From Favolaschia claudopus (lineage: Eukaryota > Basidiomycota > Agaricomycetes > Agaricales > Mycenaceae), in the NCBI GenBank assembly GCA_037176885.1, contig JAWWNJ010000023.1, forward strand, positions 496,001 through 560,000: DNA of 64,000 nt. The letters are read 5' to 3'. How positions within the stretch are numbered: the first letter of the stretch is position 1; the number at the start of each line of letters is the position of its first letter. Below, in pieces: positions 56,933 through 64,000 of the stretch. The notes beneath the pieces are model-generated. The model had not been told where the DNA came from. It was given only the letters and a program-made list of their open reading frames with translations, and did not search any database. The position numbers and the translations under genes are program-made.

Positions 56933-57190
56933 AATTTGAGATGGTGGGGAGGGAGGTAGAAAGAAAAACGCGATCCCGTGACCGTTTCTGGCTCGTTCGT
57001 CATCGTTTTTTTGTTTTGTTTTCTGGTTTGCTGCAACGCACTGCATATGCGTTTTGAGCGGTCAAAATTAAGGACGACTAGCGCTATCCTAGTTACTATG
57101 TAATACATGCATGTAAAGTGAAAACGAATGAAAGCACTTGGCGAACCCGCTGGGACTTCGCTCTTGGCGGTGAAAGTCGTGATTTTTGCG

Positions 57191-59374
57191 TTATGGGCGA
57201 TCGGGGGTCGAGTTACCTCGCGGGCGCCGCGACTTTTCAGACGCTGGTCGACCCCGTCCTGCCGCAGGCCCTACTGCAGAGCGACTGCGAGTGATGTCCA
57301 TTGATCCATCGCGCCTCGGGACAGGAGGAACTTCCTCGGCAGGAACGGGCGGGACGCTGTAACTGGAACCCACCGCGCTGACAAGACCGCGAGGCATGTA
57401 CCCGTCAGGGCGTTGCTGGTCATCAAGCCAACCAGTGATGTCCATTTCGGACGATCCGTTGGAGTAGCGAATCTCGATTGACTCGTGAGGGCTCGTAGGA
57501 GCCACGCTCACGGGCCGTTTGGCAGCAACCTGGCGGTTGATACGAGGCGGAGGAGGAAGGCTTTGCATTGGAGGCTCGGAGAGAGGAGTGAGACGGCGTG
57601 GCGATGCCGATCTCACCCGACTGGCACCACCGGTCTCGTTCAAGAGTAGTTGGGAGACTCTGCCTTTCATCGGGCGCGAAACGTCAGAAGCTTGAGAGTC
57701 GTAACTGTAAAAGCTGGGAGCAGCTGTCCAGTTACTGTTTTCGGAGTCTGTGCGCGAATGTGTCCGGGACAGGTCGTTGCCGTATTCTTCCCTTCTCTCC
57801 TGAATACGCGCAGCCAAAGGAGGGGCGAGAAGCTTGAATGGCACACCCGGATTCTCTGAAGATGCTGGGAGAACCTGATTGAAGCTGGAAAGAGAGTTGG
57901 GCCTCGATGATTTCTCCGACATCGACTCGGATGGGCGATGAGCATACTGCGCTTCTCCTACTGCAATCATGGGAGGAATTATGCGGCGAGAGCCACTGAC
58001 GTTTGATTCAAGATCTTTCTGGCTAGTGGTCTTCGCGTTGAATGCGGGACCTAGAACGCGGAATGTGTTGTAGAGAGATAGAACGTTCGCCACCCCTGTG
58101 ACAAGTGAGACGCGAATATGCATGGAGAGAAGAAAATTACCGAGCATGAACCAAAACACGTAGGCAGCCACAAGGAGAGGGAATGGACATACACGACCGG
58201 AAAGGTCGATCAAACGGGTTACTGAGTAGGGGACCAAAAACAATATGTAGGCTAGGTTCTGGGTCAGCAAAAAAATCATGGCATACAGCACATTTTTCAC
58301 CGATGGGAAACCTGGCGATAGTTCAACACAAATTGAGCCCTAGGGCAGACCAACATACCATAACATGCTCCTAGCGATGCGGGCCACGAATCGGTGATAA
58401 TTCTGCACATTGCCGCCCCAACGCTCGTTGGGGTCCAGAGACAGCTTGAGTCCACCCCTGATTATCAAGGTGCCACGGAGAACCAGAAAGATAAGCGAAT
58501 ACAGCAGGGCCGACAGAATCGAGGTGATGAAGATCTACAACCCAGTCAGTGAGTCAACTTTGTGAAGATGGACATGCTGAACATACCGGAAGCAGGTGGA
58601 AAAAGAACAATGACTGTGGATAGACGCTCCTCACCCCACAGCTCAATCCCGATATTCCATAGTGTGGGCCCAAAGCTCCGGATTTATACAATAGCGGAGC
58701 AAAGGCTATTTTTGAAGTTAATAAATCGGAATTGGGTGTCCACTGTTTGCAACGAACCCAGCGCGACAGACGCCAACCACCCTATGCACATGGTGGTGAT
58801 AGCTATCCAGGTAGATTGACGGCGTTTGAGGACCAGGGAGTTGACTGTGTGAATGGCAATGGCAATCGTGAAGTACGCGCCCGCGAAGTTGGCAACCTGT
58901 TTAGGTTGATTAGCGTGCGGGTAAGGGGGGCGGGTGAATGACATACCTGCATTACAACGGCTAGAAATGTCATTTCAGTGTGACGCAGAGATTCCGTGGG
59001 CAGAAGCTGACCTTGGGTAGTACAGAAAGGACCTTCCTGAATGCCTCCCGACAAAAGCTGATGAAGTCCCATAATTCCAGCAACGCTATTGACCACATTG
59101 CTCATTAACAGGCAGGCGGCGTAATTCCCGAGAACAGTGTTGAAGAAAACATATTCCCGCGACTCAGCATCCGACGAGCTAGAGAAGAAGCGCCGCGCAG
59201 CGAGGTAGATTACGCGCAGTGCGACGGACAGGAGAGCCAGTGTGGACAGGATTGCGAAGGCATTGACGACCTGGTTGCACACGATGAATCTCAAGACACA
59301 GAATGCGGGCAAGGACAAACAATGGCTCCAGGGATTTCCTTCGAGGTGAACGGGAAAAATTCAAGGTTCGACAT
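57191..59374 (-). CDS. Fungal seven-helix GPCR-like protein with long cytoplasmic tail
   Basis: ATG 59374 gives MSNLEFFPFTSKEIPGAI, spliced to VVNAFAILSTLALLSVALRV (helix 1), NYAACLLMSNVVNSVAGIMG (2), VVMQVANFAGAYFTIAIAIH (3), WIAITTMCIGWLASVALG (4), IFITSILSALLYSLIFLVLR (5), then ARIARSMLW and helix 6 (AMIFLLTQNLAYILFLVPYS) and helix 7 (PLLVAAYVFWFMLG). The block R-x-x-ARxMLW before helix 6 is typical of fungal nutrient or cAMP receptor-like GPCRs of the Git3/Crl type. A Ser/Pro/Arg-rich tail of about 280 residues follows, with SDVSRPMKGRVSQ and RRDGSMDITRSRS, ending at 57191. The splice between helix 5 and helix 6 (about 58325-58365) has two possible donors; I took the one that keeps helix 6 in frame. 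The ligand is unknown. Confidence 0.8.
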
Positions 59375-59715
59375 TCAAAAAGCGAAAAAAAATTAAGAGG
59401 GGCTCCAGCGCCGGTGGTGCAGACTCTCTTGGAGAATTTGTGGATACCCGTCCGAGACTAGACCAGAGAAGAAGAAGAAAAGAAAAGCGAAAACGAAAGG
59501 AAACGAAAGAAAGAAAGAGACAAGACACAACCTCAGACAGCTTGCAAGGATTCGGCCCTATTCGCATTTGGGGAGATCGTTTGATGCCTGACGTGATTCC
59601 TACACTCCCATCTGTTCCATGCCAAAATCACATTGAGATAGTCCACAGTATAGTATAAGGTACAGATGCTAAAGCTACATTGCCAAATGCTTAGTACATT
59701 AGAAACCCTCCCAAA

Positions 59716-62288
59716 TTAGCCCTTGGTGAAGAATTTTGCAATGCCCTGGGGAGACTCTTTCCGACGCTTCTTCCGAGGCTTGTCCTTTGGCGCGACGCCA
59801 ATCATCGTTTGGCGAGATGGAGCGTTGTCAGAGACCTTAGACAGCTCCAGAGCAACGTGAAAATCATCGTGTTCCATCTGTATCAGCGCAAGTGCAGCTT
59901 GCCGCTCCGCCTCTGTACGCGTTGCTGACGGAGGTAGCGACAGCTTCTGGCCACACCGACTGCACACGAATGACGATGACTCTTTGGAGATGTTCCTGGT
60001 GGTTCGCTCCGTTGCCGCTTCGACTTCGGGTTCAGTGTTGAGCACGTCCTCCTCCAAAGCCCGTTTGGAAGGTGGCTTGAGCGAAGTATTGAAAAACGTG
60101 TCGATACTTTTCAATCCCACTTCAACACCCTCTACTCCAGTGAAAGCAAGGCCAAGGCCAATGATTTTCATCGGAGCATGGGGATCAGCGAGTTCCCTCC
60201 ACAGCTTGTCGGCAGCAGCGGCGACAACGTCAACAGTGACTTCTTTGACAAATGGCCATGGGGCCTGTTTTGACCGTCGACTATCGAGCGCTTTGCACTG
60301 CGACGTTAGCTCACATTGCGTCGTTCAACCGATACCTGCGCACCTTTCACGTTTCGCGCACTTAGTACGAGCGTTTTTGGCCAGAGGTTTGGAGTTGTTT
60401 CTCGAGCCTCATTCAAGCGTAATGCTAGTTCCGCCGCCAGGACTCGAATCCAGTGATAGCCTTCAGACAGCTGGGTGACGGGCTGAGGCAGGTTCTTGGA
60501 GGCCAACATGCTTTTATTCACGGTTTGCTTTTCCTTGACTTGCGTGAATCTTAGCAATGAGCCGCTATTCGAAGTTAGATCGGTGGAATGCTACCTTCTG
60601 TGTGGTCTATGCCCCTATAGAGAGATCACGCTGAGAACAGTACGTCGGACGAAAACTACTTGCCTCAGAACCTCGTATATCCATATCGATTCTTCACCGA
60701 ATTTGCTTTGCATCTCATCTGATATTGGTGCGGTTGGAAATATTCAAGACTCGAGAACAATGGAACTGACCGAGACTGATGCGACTGAATACCGATCGTT
60801 AGGACGGACTGCAAAGTTGGAACGGGTGGCCACGCACAGAAGATCTGCAACCGTCGAGACATCATATTCGCTTGCCAGTGATTTACCGAGTTTGCCACCC
60901 AGAAAACGAATCTAGAGACATGTGCAACTGGGACCAAAAAGAGAGACAAGCTGTACCTTCTGGAAGGCCATCGGTTTGAGGTATCCAGGGATAGCAGCGT
61001 TTCGCAAAATACTCTGGGCACATAATCACACTTCGGTTGTATTCACACATCGAAGAAACATACCTGGTTCATGGGTTTGCGATAGGAGGCACATAACTGG
61101 AGCTTGTGAGTCGGATGAGTTGAACCAGGTTCAAGGCAGTTTGACCTTTGCCAGAAATTTATTTCTTGCGATTCCCTAGACTGCCTATTAATTCCCGGAC
61201 AAAGAAACGAATGAATGCAATGATTACAGCCGACGTGGTATAGCCCAAGATGGCCTTGATGTGTTGCCTCACTTTCTCCATACACTCCGCTGCAATCGAT
61301 AGAGCAACATCGTGCCATGTGCTGGGCGATTCCAGCTCTTCTGTGATAGAGGGGTCTATAGGAACAACAGTGCCAAGCCCATCCCAGGAAACCTGAGGCG
61401 GAGGAGGAAGAGGCGTGTCAAGTCCTAAGGGAGCATCATCCGGCACTTGTGCAAGATAAGGGTATCGTTCTAGGAGAATCTGGCGCGTCGGTCTCGTTAA
61501 ATCCATGAAAGCTTCGTCGATGCTAGCTTTCTCTATAAGAAGAGAGGTGAATGTAAGGAGAGTTATCAGGGACAATACCATACCGACTTCTGTGGTTTCA
61601 GGGAGCCCTTCCTTGTACAGCTCTTGAGATGGCATTCATCGTAAGCGTGGGTCCATTAGGGGTTGCAGCAGAACGGACGTACGGAGCATCTTCACACTTT
61701 CACGCCTGCCAAAAGCATCAGAAAGGACGAGCACGAATGACAGCCGAGGTGTTTAACCTATACATATCCAGAGAAACCTACAGAATATAAGATGGAGCAA
61801 CCGATCCGACGGTGAGCTTACTTTATGTGTTTTCGTGTCGGGATTATCCCAATATCCAGGCTCCTTCTCACCCTCCTTATACGTCGCTACATGTACAACA
61901 ACGAGTTCCGGACATAACTGCAGAGCATCTTGTACATTCATCATCTGGGCACCAAACTCAGAGGACATGGGAGGTATGATGAGAATACACTTACCCTTGT
62001 GATGCCGAATTTGCGTGCTGGGTAGTTGACCGCTATGAGGGACGACCACTGAAGAACAACAAGCGGTTTATCGGGAATTCCGAGCCTGATCATCTCGCAC
62101 GCCGCATAGAAAGCGTCGCTATCACACAGAGCAATGACACGCAGAGGATCCCGTACGCCCAGATTCTGCGCAAAAAGGGTGCGATACGTGATGGTAGGGT
62201 TGAGATCTTCGAATTCTGGCTCTTCCGTGGCCTTTTCTTTGCCTTTCCATAGGGTCGGCCGGGTATGCGACGGAGGCTTCACAAACAT
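59716..62288 (-). CDS. RAD30: DNA polymerase eta (translesion polymerase)
   Basis: Copies past UV-damaged bases. ATG 62288 gives MFVKPPSHTRPTLWKGKEK. Y-family motifs: VIALCDSDAFYAACEMIRLG (metal Asp), PLVVLQWSSLIAVNYPARKF, VHVATYKEGE, VSLDMYRRESVKML, EKASIDEAFMDLTRP (catalytic Asp-Glu), ILGYTTSAGIARNKFLAKL, LCASYRKPMNQ, IRFLGGKLGKSLASEY and VLRGIDHTEVKEKQTVNKSM. The C-terminal UBZ finger is FVCSRCGQKL..MEHDDFHVALELSK, binding ubiquitin, and a PCNA-contact-like end QGIAKFFTKG closes the protein at 59716. More than ten introns; one, complement(60615..60663), has a GC donor (GCAAGT). The start and all key catalytic residues are visible. Identification is strong; exact small exons near 61630-61800 are inferred. 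Confidence 0.92.
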
Positions 62289-63589
62289 TTGAGCCCGTTG
62301 GCGTGTCGAGCGTACTTGATAGGGCGAGCCGATGGGCCTATGCAGGAGTCCGCTGGGACCAGAATTTGATAGGAGTGTTCGGTGCGAGAGCGCGGAGGGG
62401 AATGAAGTTGGTGTGATGAACCTTACGCGGTCCCGTCACCTCACGTGGACGTGACCATGTAATGCACTGCGGAATGTTGACTTCATTACTTTACGCGTTT
62501 CGTTGCTTGTTCATTCAAAGTGAGTACTTATGTCTACGCCCAGAAAATGTTCCCAGTTCTACTTCGCAAGTGGGTTGATTTTTTATCTCGACTGGCTAGC
62601 TGGTCCGTACAAGACAAAAAACATAGGATCACTGTAGATTGTAAAAAACGTCGAGTCGTCGACACCCAAGGAACCTCGTATCGAACTGAAGGCTCCGCGG
62701 CCGGCCTTAACACTTGTCAGCCGGCTGGATCTAGAAATCGAAAGTCATGTACTGGTCGGGAATCGGTAACAGTTCCATTATCGTGATGTTGGTTCCAGCC
62801 GACAGACTGGACGACAGCGCGGCACAGCTGTCTGGGAACGTAGGACTTCGTATAGTGCAGTGTTCAGAACACCATGAGCTGCATTGTTGATACCAACGCT
62901 TGATAGTAGCTCGAGGAATTCAAGTCAACCTTGGCGGCGAGGCTCTGGTCAGCAAAGAGGATCGGGAGTTGGGGTTCGCTTTTTTCCTCTACTTTGATAA
63001 ATGATTCAATTAGCACAGTGCTGAACTGGAATAAAATCAACCCACTTCTTCACCTTGTATTTCATCTCTCCTCTTAACGGACCCGCACAAAGCTACCATG
63101 GGTAGATGAGTCTCAATGATTTCTTATGGGTTGTCAGAATTTTCCCCAGGACCCAGGAGCGCCAGATGGACGGAAGTTCAAGAGGATGAACAGGAAGGAG
63201 TCTATAGCTTTCTTCTCGATACAGGTGGAATTGTAGATATATAGATAGGGCCGCCAGTAGCAGGCGCACCAACGTGGTCATAAAATGTGTGTGACGGAGT
63301 GTCGTTAAAGATGGTGGGGTCGGTTACGAAAACGAAAGCGATAATATTGGGGGGATCGCGGCACCAACGCTGAGGCCATGTGGAGGCGGGGTCGTCCGTG
63401 ACAATAATTTGAATGCTAGAAGGCATGAGGTTGCTATTTGATTCCAGTATTGTAGCATGAACTTGTAGAGTACAGTTGTTGGGAGGAATGGCAGGGATGT
63501 AAATCAACACACGCTTTGTCCGAGCAAGGATCCAGCCCAGAGGATAAGCAAGACGGAATACATATACAAGCATGCGCGCTCATATCTCG
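62289..63589. other. Intergenic region
   Basis: 1.3 kb between the start of the polymerase eta gene and the stop of the LAMMER kinase gene. A 123-codon minus frame at 63202-63573 has no ATG-led family motif. Nothing else supported. Confidence 0.5.
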
Positions 63590-64000
63590 TTCGGAATAAT
63601 CAAGGAGAAGTACGGGTGGTTGAGGGCATCTCGTACGGTTATCCGCTGAGATGGATCAAATGCCAGCAGTCTCTGGACCAAATTCAAGAAATGCCGGTTT
63701 ACGAGATCGGTTTGAGGTATGACATCCTAATGAAAATTGAGATTCACAAGTCACAGAGATGGAACCTTGACTGACCGACAGAGGGCGAGTGGCACGCACT
63801 TCCTTTTTGCTTTGCCGTGAAGCCTTTGCTTTCGGCCAGTCAAGTCTAGCGTTTTCCTTGAAAAACTCGGGTTTCGACCGTGCACCTGCACGAGCGAAGC
63901 GCTCCGGCATCTTGCCCATGACCATCTCCATCATTGCCAGATGTTCTAAATTATCGTGCGTTTGGAAGAGCGCAATCCCGGTGAAGAACTCCACCAGGAT
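63590..64000 (-). CDS. LAMMER-family dual-specificity protein kinase, C-terminus (start outside window)
   Basis: A CLK-type kinase that phosphorylates splicing factors. Reading from the window edge: ILVEFFTGIALFQTHDNLEH then LAMMEMVMGKMPERFARAGA, where EHLAMMEMVMG is the family signature (the LAMMER motif, in its Met-Glu-Met form). Then KPEFFKENARLDWPKAKAS, an intron ending near 63728, and DVIPQTDLVNRHFLNLVQRL, LAFDPSQRITVRDALNHPYF (kinase subdomain XI), ending FSLIIPNEI at 63590. Only the last part of the catalytic domain lies in the window. Confidence 0.92.

Noticed and set aside
56446..57108. Long 220-codon minus frame as the start of the CIA30 protein
   Set aside because: Its first part is out of frame with the basic N-terminus MSSSRWSGFWRR; a short intron from ATG 56932 joins the domain better.
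63202..63573. 123-codon minus frame downstream of the LAMMER kinase
   Set aside because: No conserved motif and no clear splice link to the kinase, whose stop codon lies upstream of it.

Overview
The window is nuclear DNA of a filamentous basidiomycete, most likely an Agaricomycete. Genes lie close together on both strands. Nearly every gene is cut by many short introns of about 45-60 bp with GT..AG borders. The gene set is fungal: a Yor1-type ABC transporter, a FunK1 kinase, Ras with a CVVL tail, a FluG-like glutamine synthetase, expanded NmrA reductases, and seven-helix families known from mushrooms. I see no tRNA, rRNA, CRISPR or bacterial features. Gene models were spliced by eye, so start codons and some exon borders are inferences.

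Layout, left to right. 1-2478 is the 3' part of an ABCC transporter. 2766-5212 is the ribosome-biogenesis helicase DBP6. 5474-11954 is a complete ABCC paralogue of the first gene. 12128-15582 is a class V-type myosin motor with almost no tail. 15790-16335 is a repeat whose partner lies inverted at 30610-31170. 16358-17363 (-) is the first of three NmrA-like reductases; the other two are at 31301-33628 (+). Next come a broken cysteine hydrolase (17836-18375, -), a proline-rich nuclear-looking protein (18601-20405, -), a gene-poor 3 kb stretch holding an intact MITE, and a MYST acetyltransferase with a double PHD finger (23471-27342, -) divergent from an S28 serine peptidase (27883-30462, +).

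The middle holds a large membrane-anchored amidohydrolase (33701-37472), a seven-helix membrane protein (37775-39128, -), a broken SLAC1/Ssu1-type anion transporter (40957-42324, -), the SWR1-complex zinc finger protein Vps71/ZNHIT1 (42615-43116), an MDR-type oxidoreductase (43171-44427, -), a FluG-like glutamine synthetase (45050-46577, -) and a divergent FunK1 kinase (46897-48817).

The most striking locus is 48931-52070 (-). A cystathionine lyase runs without a stop codon, and without any internal methionine near the junction, into a complete mevalonate kinase. If translated as read, it is one protein joining transsulfuration and isoprenoid synthesis. It is followed by two tandem Ras genes that differ in the effector loop and in one intron, a CIA30-domain protein, a fungal GPCR with a long tail, DNA polymerase eta, and the end of a LAMMER kinase at the right edge.
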